DNA of 64,000 bases, from NCBI RefSeq assembly GCF_012395815.1, contig NZ_JAAZQQ010000006.1:186001-250000 (forward strand), given 5' to 3'. Positions within the stretch are counted from its first letter, which is position 1; each line of letters begins with the position of its first letter. The translations under genes and the position numbers were made by a program. The stretch comes from Roseicyclus persicicus. GTDB lineage: Bacteria; Pseudomonadota; Alphaproteobacteria; Rhodobacterales; Rhodobacteraceae. Shown here in pieces: positions 37,917 to 46,879 of this stretch. The notes under the pieces are model-generated. The model ran no database searches. It was not told the DNA's origin and worked only from the letters and a program-made list of their open reading frames with translations.

Positions 37917-38243
37917 TCACTCCTCGGTGTCGACGTAGCCGAAGCTCATCACCGGCGTGCCCTGCACGAGGTCGTAGCCGAGGCCGAACACGCTGTGATC
38001 CATCAGGTAGCCGGCGAACACGTCGATGCCGACGGTGTTGCTCTGCGGGAAATAGGTCACGCCGGCGCCCAGCGTGCTCTCGTCGCGCCGGTTGTTCTCG
38101 AGGAGCCGGAGCGACACGCCCAGCTCGGTGCCGCGGTTGGCGCCGAAGGTGACGGTGCCGCCGAGCATCACGTTGACATCGGCTGCGGCGGGGGTGGCGA
38201 CGGCCGCGAGGGCGCCGACGGCGAGGACGGGGATGTATTTCAT
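37917..38243 (-). CDS. Small exported protein of unknown function
   Basis: A 108-residue protein with a clear signal peptide (about 1-21, MKYIPVLAVGALAAVATPAAA). The short mature part has alternating hydrophobic strands (LGGTVTFGANRGTELGVSLRLLE, GVTYFPQSNTVGIDVFAGYL, VMSFGYV). I do not recognise a family. The strand pattern suggests a small beta-rich envelope protein. ATG 38243 is chosen for the signal peptide. Confidence 0.65.
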   Translation of the reverse strand: MKYIPVLAVGALAAVATPAAADVNVMLGGTVTFGANRGTELGVSLRLLENNRRDESTLGAGVTYFPQSNTVGIDVFAGYLMDHSVFGLGYDLVQGTPVMSFGYVDTEE

Positions 38244-38339
38244 GGACCTGCTCGTTCTTGTGATGATTTTGGCCGTGATTGTAGCAGGATCGCGGCAGGA
38301 CACAACCGGTTGCGTGCTCACCCAGAGCCCGCCCCCCCC

Positions 38340-38957
38340 TCAGCCCAGCGAGGTCACCCACAGGATCGTCGCGTCATCCTCGGAGAGCGAGATCACGTTG
38401 TGCCCCATCGAGGCGTCGTAATAGGCGCTGTCGCCGCGGCGCAGGTCGACGGGGGCGTAGAATTCGGTCATCAGACGCACCACCCCGGTCAGGACGTAGA
38501 GGAACTCCTCCCCGTCGTGGCGCACCCAGCCGTCGAATTCCTCGAAGCTGCGGGCGCGGATGCGGGCGCGGTAGGGCAGCATCGCCTTGCGGGTCAGGGC
38601 GCCGGCCAGCAACTCGTGCTCGTAGGTGGCGGTCGGGTGCGCCTGCCCCTCGCCGCCGCGCGTCACCGCCATGCGGCCGTTGACCTGCGCCTGCGAGGGC
38701 GGCGTGAACAGCTGCGGCACCGTGATGCCCAGCCCCTGCGCCAGCTTCTTGAGCGCCTCGTAGGTGGGCGACATCTGCCCGTTCTCGATCTTGGACAGGG
38801 TCGACCGCGCCAGCCCCGCGTGGCTCGCCGCCTGCTCCAGCGTCCAGTCCCGCGCGCGGCGCAGCTCGCGCACCCGCAGCCCCAGGTCCACGGGCTGCGG
38901 CGGGGCGCTGTCGCCGCTTTCGCGGGCAAGGCGGATCAGGCTCGGCTCGTCCTTCAT
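38340..38957 (-). CDS. XRE-family regulator with C-terminal cupin
   Basis: A 205-residue regulator with an N-terminal helix-turn-helix (about 29-80, RVRELRRARDWTLEQAASHA, ARSTLSKIENGQMSPTYEAL) and a C-terminal cupin (about 130-200, VRHDGEEFLYVLTGVVRL, GDSAYYDASMGHNV). This architecture is common among local metabolic repressors that sense a small molecule through the cupin. It is divergent from the acyl-CoA ligase gene with 66 bp between starts, so that gene pair is its most likely target. Confidence 0.88.
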   Translation of the reverse strand: MKDEPSLIRLARESGDSAPPQPVDLGLRVRELRRARDWTLEQAASHAGLARSTLSKIENGQMSPTYEALKKLAQGLGITVPQLFTPPSQAQVNGRMAVTRGGEGQAHPTATYEHELLAGALTRKAMLPYRARIRARSFEEFDGWVRHDGEEFLYVLTGVVRLMTEFYAPVDLRRGDSAYYDASMGHNVISLSEDDATILWVTSLG

Positions 38958-39023
38958 GGCTCGGCGATGTAGCAAGCGCCCCCGTGCCTTGCAACCTGCG
39001 CGGGCGCCGCTTAAGCGAAGGGG

Positions 39024-40505
39024 ATGGAGCCCTGCCCCACCCCCTTCAACCTCGCCGACACCGTGCTGGCGGCGGGCCGCGCCACGCCCGACAAGATCGC
39101 GCTGGCCGTGCTCGGCCCGGCGCGCGCCGAACGCTGGAGCTTCGCCCGGCTCGAGGCGGCGGTGCGCGGGCTGGCGGGCGGGCTCCTGGCGCGCGGGCTC
39201 CGGCCCGGCGACCGGGTGCTCCTGCGGATCGGCAACACGCCGGCCTTTCCGGTGGCCTTCCTCGGCTGCGTGACGGCGGGGCTAATCCCGGTCCCGACCG
39301 CCGAGGGGCTGACCGTGCCCGAGCTCGACCGGATCACGCCGCTGGTCGCGCCCGCCGCGATCCTCGCCGCCCCGGGCGTCACCCTGCCCTCCGCCCCGCC
39401 CTGCCCGGTCATGACCGACCTCGACGCGCTGATGGATCACGCGCCGGCCGACTACGCGATGGGCGACCCCGACCGGCTGGCCTACCTCGTGTTCACCTCC
39501 GGCTCCTCGGGCGCGCCCAAGCCCGTGGCCCACGCCCACCGCGCGGTCTGGGCGCGGCGGATGATGTGGGACGGCTGGTACGGCCTCCGGCCCGCCGACC
39601 GGGTGCTGCACGCGGGGGCCTTCAACTGGACCTTCACGCTGGGCACCGGGCTGCTCGACCCCTGGGCGATCGGCGCGACCGCCCTGATCCCCGCCCCGGG
39701 CACCGCGCCCGAGGCGCTGGGGCTCCTGCTCCGGCGCCACGACGCGACCCTGTTCGCCGCCGCGCCCGGCGTGTTCCGCAAGTTGCTGCACGGCGACACC
39801 CCCCTCGCCCTGCCGAAACTCCGCCACGCGCTGGCCGCGGGCGAGAAACTGCCCGAGAGCCTCCGCGCCCGCTGGCAGGACGCGACCGGCACCGCGATCC
39901 ACGAGGCGCTCGGGATGTCGGAATGCTCCACCTTCGTCTCGGGCAGCCCCGGCCGCCCCGCGCCCGCGGGCACGCTCGGCTACCCCCAGCCCGGCCGCCG
40001 CGTGGCGATCCTGGCCGAGGACGGCACGCCGGTGGCGCAGGGCGAGACCGGCATCCTCGCCATCCACCGCGGCGACCCGGGCCTGATGCTGGGCTACCTG
40101 ACGGACGGCGCCCCGGCGCTGCCCCTCACCGGCGACTGGTTCCTGACCGGCGACCTGGTGTCCGCCGACCCCGACGGCGCGCTGCGCTACCACGGCCGGC
40201 GCGACGACCTGCTGACCACCGGCGGCTTCCGCGTCTCGCCACTCGAGATCGAGGCCGCGCTCCAGTCCGCCCCGGGCCTAGCCGACTGCGCGGCCTGCGC
40301 CGTCGCGGTCAAGGCACACACGGAGGTCATCGCGCTGGCCTTCACCGGCCCGGCCGACCCCGCCGCGCTCGCGGCGCTGGCCGAGGCCCGCCTCGCCCGC
40401 TACAAGCAGCCCCGCCTCTACATCCCGCTGCCCGCCCTGCCCCGCTCGCCCAACGGCAAGCTCGACCGCCGGGCGCTGGCCCGCCTCCTGAAGGACCGGA
40501 CATGA
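39024..40505 (+). CDS. AMP-dependent acyl/aryl-CoA ligase
   Basis: A 493-residue adenylate-forming enzyme that activates a carboxylic acid to its CoA thioester. The phosphate loop is LVFTSGSSGAPKPVAH (near 152). Other marks are EALGMSECSTF, the hinge-region TGDLV and YHGRRDDLLTTGGFRVSP, and the catalytic lysine in SPNGKLDRRAL at the end. The overall form resembles benzoate-CoA ligase/acetyl-CoA synthetase relatives; the substrate is unknown. Its stop overlaps the DsbA-like gene (ATGA). Confidence 0.9.
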   Translation: MEPCPTPFNLADTVLAAGRATPDKIALAVLGPARAERWSFARLEAAVRGLAGGLLARGLRPGDRVLLRIGNTPAFPVAFLGCVTAGLIPVPTAEGLTVPELDRITPLVAPAAILAAPGVTLPSAPPCPVMTDLDALMDHAPADYAMGDPDRLAYLVFTSGSSGAPKPVAHAHRAVWARRMMWDGWYGLRPADRVLHAGAFNWTFTLGTGLLDPWAIGATALIPAPGTAPEALGLLLRRHDATLFAAAPGVFRKLLHGDTPLALPKLRHALAAGEKLPESLRARWQDATGTAIHEALGMSECSTFVSGSPGRPAPAGTLGYPQPGRRVAILAEDGTPVAQGETGILAIHRGDPGLMLGYLTDGAPALPLTGDWFLTGDLVSADPDGALRYHGRRDDLLTTGGFRVSPLEIEAALQSAPGLADCAACAVAVKAHTEVIALAFTGPADPAALAALAEARLARYKQPRLYIPLPALPRSPNGKLDRRALARLLKDRT

Positions 40506-41146
40506 TCAAGCTCGACATCCTCTCCGACCCGATCTGCCCCTGGTGCTACATCGGCTGGACCAACCTCGCCCGCGCGCTCGAGGCCCGGCCCGAGCACCCG
40601 CTGGCGATCGAGTGGCACCCGTTCCAGCTCAACCCCGACATGCCCCCCGGCGGCATTGACCGCCGCGCCTACCTCGAGGCCAAGTTCGGCGGGCAGGAGG
40701 GCGCGGTGCGCGCCTACCTCCCCGTGGCACAGCACGCCGAGGCGGCGGGTCTCACCCTCCACCTCGACCGGATCCCGCGCACGCCCAACACGCTGGACGC
40801 CCACCGCCTGATCCACTGGGCCGGGATCGAGGGGCGCCAGACCCCCGTCGCCCTCGCGCTGTTCAAGGCCTATTTCGTCGACGGGCAGGACATCGGCGAC
40901 CCCGCCACGCTGGCCGACATCGCCGCCGGCGCGGGCCTCGACCGCGCGATGATCGAGACGCTGCTGGCGGGCGACGCCGACGCCGCCGACATCGCCGCCC
41001 GCGACGCCCACGCCCGCCGCCGCGGCGTCACCGGCGTTCCGACCTTCGTGCTCGCCAACCAGCACGTGCTCAGCGGCGCCCAGCCCACGCAGCTGTGGCT
41101 CGACGTCATCGACGAGATCGCGGGCCAGCTGGCCGACCAGTCGTGA
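40502..41146 (+). CDS. DsbA-family oxidoreductase (FrnE / HCCA-isomerase-like)
   Basis: A 214-residue thioredoxin-fold protein with CPWC at 12-15, cis-Pro segment GVTGVPTFVLANQHVLSGAQ, and an inserted helical domain, typical of the FrnE/2-hydroxychromene-2-carboxylate isomerase branch. No signal peptide, so cytoplasmic. Translationally coupled to the acyl-CoA ligase. The family includes both thiol-disulfide enzymes and glutathione-dependent isomerases, and the intact CPWC favours the former. Confidence 0.85.
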   Translation: MIKLDILSDPICPWCYIGWTNLARALEARPEHPLAIEWHPFQLNPDMPPGGIDRRAYLEAKFGGQEGAVRAYLPVAQHAEAAGLTLHLDRIPRTPNTLDAHRLIHWAGIEGRQTPVALALFKAYFVDGQDIGDPATLADIAAGAGLDRAMIETLLAGDADAADIAARDAHARRRGVTGVPTFVLANQHVLSGAQPTQLWLDVIDEIAGQLADQS

Positions 41147-41148
41147 CC

Positions 41149-41182
41149 CCTTCATCTTTCCCCAAATACGCCCTTCGGGGGC
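41149..41182 (+). repeat. Recurrent intergenic motif with hairpin, copy 5
   Basis: TTCATCTTTCCCCAAATAC then CGCCC-TTCG-GGGGC, starting 2 bp after the DsbA-like stop. The motif and CGCCCTTCGGGGGC are identical to the copy at 2111. Confidence 0.85.
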
Positions 41183-41207
41183 AACGCCCGCCGCGGGGCG
41201 CGCGCGC

Positions 41208-42416
41208 ATGAGCGGGGCGGCGCAGCCCCGGCTGTCGCGCGCCGAGTTCATCGCCCTGATGGGCATGATCTTCGCCACGGTCGCCTTCTCCATCGACGCG
41301 ATGCTGCCGGCCCTGCCCGAGATCGCGGCCGCGCTGACCCCCGCCGCGCCGAACCTCGCCCAGCTCGTGCTGACGAGCTTCGTGCTCGGCCTCGGCGTCG
41401 GCACGCTGTTCACCGGCCCGCTGTCCGACACCTTCGGCCGCAAGCCGGTGATGCTGGGGGGCGCCGCGCTCTACGTCACCGGCGCGGTGCTGGCCTGGGC
41501 CGCGCCCTCGCTCGAGCTCCTGCTCGCCGCGCGGCTCCTGCAGGGCCTTGGCGCCGCGGGCCCGCGGGTGGTGGCGACCGCGATCATCCGCGACCTCTAT
41601 TCGGGCCGGCAGATGGCGCAGATCGTCAGCTTCGCCATGCTGATCTTCACGATCTTCCCCGCCGTGGCGCCGATGATCGGGGCGGCGATCATCTGGGGCT
41701 TCGGCTGGCGCGCGATCTTCCTCGCCTTCCTTGCCTTCTCGGTCGTCTCGGTCGGCTGGCTGATGCTGCGCCAGCCCGAGACCCTGCCGCCGGACGCGCG
41801 CCGCCCCTTCCGCCTCGCGCCCCTGCGCGCGGCGCTGGCCGAAACCCTGCGGCTGCGGCAGATGCAGCTGTCGATCCTGGTGCAGACGCTGGTCTTCGGC
41901 ATCCTGTTCGGCACCATCTCGTCGATCCAGCCGATCTTCGACGAGACCTACGGCCGCGCCGACAGCTTCCCCTACTGGTTCGCGCTGATCGCGGCGGTGG
42001 CCGCGCCGGCCGCGCCGATCAACGGCACGCTGGTGGTCCGGCTGGGGATGCGGCCGCTGGTGCGGCGCGCGCTGGCGACGCAGATGGCGGGCTCGGTCGC
42101 GGTGGCCACGCTGCTGGCCAAGGGCGCCCTCGGGCCGGCGGAATTCTGGGTGGTGTTCCTGTGGTCCTGCACGGTTTTCGCGCTGGCCGGCTTCACCATC
42201 GGCAACCTCAACGCGCTGGCGCTGGAGCCGCTGGGCCACATCGCCGGCATGGCCGCCTCGGTCATGGGCGCGCTTGCCACGGTGGGGGGCGCGGCGCTCG
42301 GCGCGCTCATCGGCCAGTTCTTCGACGGCACGCCCCTGCCGCTGGTGGCCAGCGCCGCGGCGCTTTCGGCCACCGGCGCGCTGGTGATGCGGTGGATGCC
42401 GCGCGACCCGGCCTGA
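41208..42416 (+). CDS. Multidrug efflux MFS transporter, Bcr/CflA type
   Basis: A 402-residue MFS antiporter with about 12 membrane segments. The N-terminal signature GMIFATVAFSIDAMLPALPEI and the loop motif GPLSDTFGRKPVMLGG are characteristic of Bcr/CflA drug exporters, as is GAAGPRVVATAIIRDL (motif C-like region). The substrate is unknown. Its stop codon is only 5 bp from the first palindrome of array A. Confidence 0.9.
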   Translation: MSGAAQPRLSRAEFIALMGMIFATVAFSIDAMLPALPEIAAALTPAAPNLAQLVLTSFVLGLGVGTLFTGPLSDTFGRKPVMLGGAALYVTGAVLAWAAPSLELLLAARLLQGLGAAGPRVVATAIIRDLYSGRQMAQIVSFAMLIFTIFPAVAPMIGAAIIWGFGWRAIFLAFLAFSVVSVGWLMLRQPETLPPDARRPFRLAPLRAALAETLRLRQMQLSILVQTLVFGILFGTISSIQPIFDETYGRADSFPYWFALIAAVAAPAAPINGTLVVRLGMRPLVRRALATQMAGSVAVATLLAKGALGPAEFWVVFLWSCTVFALAGFTIGNLNALALEPLGHIAGMAASVMGALATVGGAALGALIGQFFDGTPLPLVASAAALSATGALVMRWMPRDPA

Positions 42417-42421
42417 CCCGC

Positions 42422-42511
42422 GCAAGCCTCTTGCAAGAGGCTTGCCCGCGATTTGCAAATCGCGGGGCACCGCCTTGCAAGGCGGTGGCAAGGCTCTTGC
42501 AAGAGCCTTGC
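42422..42511. repeat. TTGCAA palindrome array A (4 units)
   Basis: Four contiguous perfect palindromes: 42422-42445 (24 bp), 42445-42466 (22), 42468-42487 (20), 42488-42511 (24). Each is centred on TTGCAA, and the centres are exactly 22 bp apart (42433/34, 42455/56, 42477/78, 42499/500). Right arms read CAAGAGGCTTGC, CAAATCGCGGG, CAAGGCGGTG and CAAGAGCCTTGC. The array fills the space between the stops of two convergent genes. Confidence 0.97.
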
Positions 42512-42515
42512 GCCC

Positions 42516-45500
42516 TCAGGCCGCCGCCTTGCCCTCGGCCTGCAGCGCGAGGTCGCGGGCGATGGCGAAGGCGCCCTTGATCTTGTCGGCCTCGCTCGCC
42601 CAGTCGTGGCGGACCACGATCTTGTTGTCCTTCACCTTGGCCAGCCCTTTCTGGTTCTGCACGAAGGCCACCAGCCCCGCGGGGTTGGGGAACTTGTCCA
42701 TGTGGAACTGCACCGTCGCCCCCTTCGGCCCGGCATCGAGCCGCGCGATATGGGCGCGCTTGCACATCGCCTTGATCCGCACGACGAGGAGCAGCGTGTT
42801 CACCTCCTTCGGCAGCGACCCGAACCGGTCGATCAGCTCGGCGGCAAAGCCCTCCAACTCCACCTTGGTCTCCAGCTGCGACAGCCGGCGATAGAGCCCC
42901 AGCCGCACGTCGAGGTCCGGCACGTAGTCCTCGGGGATCAGCACCGGAACCCCGAGGTTGATCGTCGGCGACCACTGCCCGTCCTCGGGCAGCCCCTCGG
43001 CCTCGCCCGATCGGATCCGCGCGATCGCCTCCTCCAGCATCGACTGGTACAGCTCGAAGCCCACCTCGCGGACATGCCCCGACTGCTCCTCGCCCACGAT
43101 GTTGCCCGCGCCCCGGATGTCGAGGTCCTGGCTGGCGATGGTGAACCCCGCCCCGAGGCTGTCGAGGCTGCCCAGCACGCGCAGCCGCTTCTCCGCCGCC
43201 GGCGTCAGCTTGGCCCGCGGCTTGGTCGTCAGGTAGGCATAGGCCCGCGTCTTGGCGCGGCCCACGCGGCCCCGGATCTGGTAGAGCTGCGCCAGCCCGA
43301 ACATGTCGGCGCGGTGGATGACCATCGTGTTCGCGGTCGGGATGTCGATGCCGGATTCCACGATGGTCGTGGCCAGCAGCACGTCGTATTTCCCGTCGTA
43401 GAAGGCGTTCATCCGGTCGTCGAGCTCGCCGGCCGCCATCTGGCCATGGGCGACGACGAAGGTCACCTCGGGCACCTGCGCGCGCAGGAATTCCTCGATC
43501 TCGGGCAGGTCCTCGATCCGCGGCACCACGTAGAAGGACTGCCCGCCGCGGTAATGCTCGCGCAGGAGCGCCTCGCGGATCGTCACCGCGTCGAACTCGG
43601 ACACGTAGGTGCGGATCGCCAGCCGGTCGACCGGCGGCGTGCCGATCATCGACAGGTCGCGCACGCCCGACAGCGACATCTGCAGCGTGCGCGGGATCGG
43701 CGTCGCCGACAGGGTCAGGACATGCACGTCCGAGCGCATCTCCTTCAGCCGTTCCTTGTGGGTCACGCCGAAGCGCTGTTCCTCGTCCACGATCAGCAGG
43801 CCCAGCGACTTGAACCGCACCCCCTTGGCCAGCAGCGCATGGGTGCCGATCACGATGTCGACCGACCCGTCCGCCAGCCCCGCCCGCGTCTCGTTGGCCT
43901 GTTTCTGGGGCACGAAACGGCTCAGCTGCCGGACCACCACGGGAAAGCCGCGGAAGCGGTCGGCGAAGGTCTTGGCGTGCTGGCGCGCGAGCAGCGTGGT
44001 CGGCGCGATCACGGCCACCTGCAGCCCCTGCGCCGCCGCGACGAAGGCCGCGCGCATGGCGACCTCGGTCTTGCCGAAGCCCACGTCGCCCACCACCAGC
44101 CGGTCCATCGGCCGGCCCACCTCGAGGTCGGTCAGCACGTCGGCGATGGCCGCCAGCTGGTCGTCGGTCTCCTCGTAGGGAAACCGCGCGCAGAAGGCCT
44201 CCCACATGTCGCCGGGGGGTTCGAGGATGGGCGCCGCGCGCAGTTCCCGCTCGGCCGCGATGCGGATCAGCTTGTCCGCGATCTGGCGCAGCCGTTCCTT
44301 CAGCCGCGCCTTCTTGGCCTGCCACGCGCCCCCGCCGAGCTTGTCGAGCAGCCCCTCGTCATGGCCGTAGCGGCTGAGAAGCTCGATGTTCTCGACCGGC
44401 AGGTACAGCCGGTCGCCGCCCGCATACTCCAGCAACAGGCACTCGTGCGGCGCGCCCATCGCGGTGACGGTCTCGAGGCCCTTGTAGCGCCCGACCCCGT
44501 GGTCGACATGGACAACGAGGTCGCCCGGTGACAGCGACTGCGCCTCGGTCAGGTAGTTCTCGGCGCGCTTGGTCTTGCGCTTGGGCCGGATCAGCCGGTC
44601 GCCCAGCACGTCCTGCTCCGAGATCACGGTCAGCCCGCCGCCGGTGAACCCCTCCTCCAGCGGCCAGACCGCCAGCGACAGCGTCCCCTTGCCGCCGATG
44701 TCGCGCGCGTCGTCGATCAGCCGGGCATCGGCGAGGCCCTGGTCCTCCAGCAGCCCGTGCAGCCGTTCCCGCGCGCCCTCGGACCAGGACGCGATGATCA
44801 CGGCGCTGTCTTCGCGCATTGCCTTCACGTGGTCGGCCAAGGCCCCGAACAGGCTCAGGTTCTCGTTCTGGCGCTCGGGCGCGAAGCTGCGCCCGATGCG
44901 CCCGCCCGCGTTGATGACGCCCGGCCCCGGCGCGGCGGCGATGGGCGAGAACTGCACCACGCGGTGATCGGCCGTGGCGCGGCCCCAGGCGGCATCGTCG
45001 AGATACAGCAGCTGCGGCGGCACCGGCTTGTAGACCGTGTCCATCCGCCCCTTCTGGGTCAGGGCGGTCTTGCGGGTGTCGTACTGGTCGGCGATCGCGT
45101 CCCACCGCGACAGGCGCTGCGGTGTCGCCTGGTCGTCCAGCGTGATCCGCGCGCCGGGCAGGTAGTCGAACAGCGTCTCCAGCCGCTCGTGGAAGAACGG
45201 CAGCCAGTGCTCCACCCCCTGGTGCTTGCGGCCCGCGCTGACCGCTTCATACAGCGGGTCGTCGGTGCCCGCCGCGCCGAATTCGATGCGGTAGTTCTGG
45301 CGGAACCGGGTGATCGACGCCTCGTCGAGGATCACCTCGGACACAGGCGCCAGCTCCACCCGGGTCAGCTTCTCGGTGGTGCGCTGGCTGACCGGGTCGA
45401 AGCGCCGCGCGCCGTCCAGCACGTCACCGAACAGGTCGAGCCGCACCGGCCCGCTCTCGCCCGGCGGCCAGACGTCGATGATGCCGCCGCGCACCGCGTA

Positions 45501-45968
45501 GTCGCCGGGTTCCGTCACCGTGGGCGCCTGCACGAAGCCCATGCGCACCAGGAAATCCTTGAGCCCCGCCTCGTCGACCTGCCCGCCCACCGTGGCGACG
45601 AAGGCCGACCGGCGCAGCAGGTCGCGCGCGGGCACGTATTGCGTGGCGGCGTTCAGCGTCGTCAGCAGGACGAAGGGCCCGGTCACGCCCGCCGCCAGCC
45701 CCGCGAGCGTCGCCATGCGCATGGCCGAGATCTCGGGGTTGGGCGACACGCGGTCGTAGGACAGGCAATCCCAGCCCGGGAAGGTCAGGACCGGCACGGT
45801 CGGGTCGAAGAAGGCCAGCGCGCGGGCCATCGCGGCCAGCCGCTTGTCGTCGCGGGCGACATGCACCACGGGCACGCCGCCGCCCTGCGCCAGTTCCTTG
45901 AGCACCAGCGTGGCGTCGAAGCCCTCGGGCGCGCCCGAGGCGAGGATGTGGGTGGGCGTCTGGACCAT
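42516..45968 (-). CDS. mfd: Transcription-repair coupling factor
   Basis: A 1150-residue ATP-dependent translocase that removes stalled RNA polymerase and recruits UvrA. The domains in order are: a UvrB-like N-terminal module (about 1-450), the CarD-like polymerase-interaction domain (LSPGDLVVHVDHGVGRYKGL near 480), the RecG-like helicase core with Walker A VGDVGFGKTEVAMR and DEEQ box IVDEEQRFGVTHKE, and the C-terminal TRCF domain. ATG 45968 fits the family start; the frame is open to 46004. Confidence 0.97.
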   Translation of the reverse strand: MVQTPTHILASGAPEGFDATLVLKELAQGGGVPVVHVARDDKRLAAMARALAFFDPTVPVLTFPGWDCLSYDRVSPNPEISAMRMATLAGLAAGVTGPFVLLTTLNAATQYVPARDLLRRSAFVATVGGQVDEAGLKDFLVRMGFVQAPTVTEPGDYAVRGGIIDVWPPGESGPVRLDLFGDVLDGARRFDPVSQRTTEKLTRVELAPVSEVILDEASITRFRQNYRIEFGAAGTDDPLYEAVSAGRKHQGVEHWLPFFHERLETLFDYLPGARITLDDQATPQRLSRWDAIADQYDTRKTALTQKGRMDTVYKPVPPQLLYLDDAAWGRATADHRVVQFSPIAAAPGPGVINAGGRIGRSFAPERQNENLSLFGALADHVKAMREDSAVIIASWSEGARERLHGLLEDQGLADARLIDDARDIGGKGTLSLAVWPLEEGFTGGGLTVISEQDVLGDRLIRPKRKTKRAENYLTEAQSLSPGDLVVHVDHGVGRYKGLETVTAMGAPHECLLLEYAGGDRLYLPVENIELLSRYGHDEGLLDKLGGGAWQAKKARLKERLRQIADKLIRIAAERELRAAPILEPPGDMWEAFCARFPYEETDDQLAAIADVLTDLEVGRPMDRLVVGDVGFGKTEVAMRAAFVAAAQGLQVAVIAPTTLLARQHAKTFADRFRGFPVVVRQLSRFVPQKQANETRAGLADGSVDIVIGTHALLAKGVRFKSLGLLIVDEEQRFGVTHKERLKEMRSDVHVLTLSATPIPRTLQMSLSGVRDLSMIGTPPVDRLAIRTYVSEFDAVTIREALLREHYRGGQSFYVVPRIEDLPEIEEFLRAQVPEVTFVVAHGQMAAGELDDRMNAFYDGKYDVLLATTIVESGIDIPTANTMVIHRADMFGLAQLYQIRGRVGRAKTRAYAYLTTKPRAKLTPAAEKRLRVLGSLDSLGAGFTIASQDLDIRGAGNIVGEEQSGHVREVGFELYQSMLEEAIARIRSGEAEGLPEDGQWSPTINLGVPVLIPEDYVPDLDVRLGLYRRLSQLETKVELEGFAAELIDRFGSLPKEVNTLLLVVRIKAMCKRAHIARLDAGPKGATVQFHMDKFPNPAGLVAFVQNQKGLAKVKDNKIVVRHDWASEADKIKGAFAIARDLALQAEGKAAA

Positions 45969-46008
45969 GGCCGCGTGACCTACGCCGCGGGGGCCCGGTG
46001 TCAAGACA

Positions 46009-46527
46009 CTAGCGCAGCGGGGTGAAGGTGACGTTCGTGTACATGCCCCAGAAGGCGGTGACGAAGATGAACACGATTCCCATGCCCTGCACCATCAGCC
46101 GGTGGTTGCGCAGCCGGATCTCCAGCCGCTCGAAGCCGCTGTCGTGCAGCCGGCGCGCGGTGTGCACGGTCAGCGCCGTCACCAGGATCAGCGGCATGAG
46201 GAGCAGGATCACGGCCTGCGCGAATTCCACCCGGTAGCCCCAGCCCAGCACGGCCAGCGAGGACAGCACGAAGGCCGAGGCCGCGACGAAGCCCGTGCCC
46301 GACAGGTCCGCGAAGCCCAGGATGCGGCGGCTGTTGATCTCGGCCAGCGCGTAGAGGTCGCGCAGGCTTTCGGCGTCGCCGCGGCGGGCGCGCTGGACCA
46401 GATGATAGGGGATGCCCAGCACCCAGTGCGACAGGGTCGACCACAGGATGGCGAGCACGATCCAGTACCACAGGTTCGAGAACGACCTGAAATCGATCAC
46501 CTCTGTGACGAGATCGAAGAAATCCAA
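46009..46527 (-). CDS. Membrane protein of the type labelled 'component of SufBCD complex'
   Basis: A 172-residue membrane protein with about four hydrophobic segments, starting (L/M)DFFDLVTEVIDFRSFSNLWYWIVLAILWS. This matches a Rhodobacterales-specific family conventionally labelled 'component of SufBCD complex'; no suf genes are near, and I know of no function shown for it. The C-terminus (RNHRLMVQGMGIVFIFVTAFWGMYTNV) is highly conserved in that family. The start appears to be TTG at 46527 with no good ribosome site, so the exact N-terminus is uncertain. Confidence 0.75.
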   Translation of the reverse strand: MDFFDLVTEVIDFRSFSNLWYWIVLAILWSTLSHWVLGIPYHLVQRARRGDAESLRDLYALAEINSRRILGFADLSGTGFVAASAFVLSSLAVLGWGYRVEFAQAVILLLMPLILVTALTVHTARRLHDSGFERLEIRLRNHRLMVQGMGIVFIFVTAFWGMYTNVTFTPLR

Positions 46528-46693
46528 GATGGGCCGCCCGACTGCTCCGGTTTCGTGGCGGGCACCCTAGCGGCGGGGTGCGGGGGTTTCCAGCCCAGAA
46601 GCGCACCCGCGCGCCGCGGCCATGGGGCGCGGCCCGACCGGCCCCCGGGCGGCCCCTGGCGGTCGGGGAAACACGGCCCTGCGCCGTCCTCCG

Positions 46694-46807
46694 GGCAAGC
46701 CGGGACACGTCCGCCCCATGCCCCCCGGCAAGCCGGGACACGCCCCCCGTTGTCGTCCCGGCAAGCCGGGACACGCCCCCCAGTTGTCATCCCGGCAAGC
46801 CGGGACA
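46694..46807 (+). repeat. Four tandem CCGGCAAGCCGGG hairpin repeats
   Basis: GGCAAGCCGGGACA occurs at 46694, 46727, 46760 and 46794, a period of 33-34 bp. Each is preceded by C-rich sequence, so that CCCGGC-AA-GCCGGG forms a short hairpin (the first copy has CCGGGCAAGCCGGG). The third and fourth copies share GTTGTC(G/A)TCCCGGCAAG. The block lies 72 bp upstream of hemB in a 352-bp gap. Confidence 0.9.
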
Positions 46808-46879
46808 ACCTGCGCCCTTGTCCTTGGCCGCCCCCCATGTCACCGCTATCCCCCGAGAGACGACACGAAAGACCCCGCC

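Noticed and set aside
42422-42511. Array A as a plain bidirectional terminator
   Set aside because: Its position between convergent genes fits, but there is no T-run, and the same design occurs between genes of the same direction at 51139-51253.
46497-46838. Minus-strand frame made of the 33-bp hairpin repeats, encoding a repetitive peptide
   Set aside because: Repeat length is a multiple of three by chance, there is no ribosome site, and the periodicity changes to 34 bp in the last unit.
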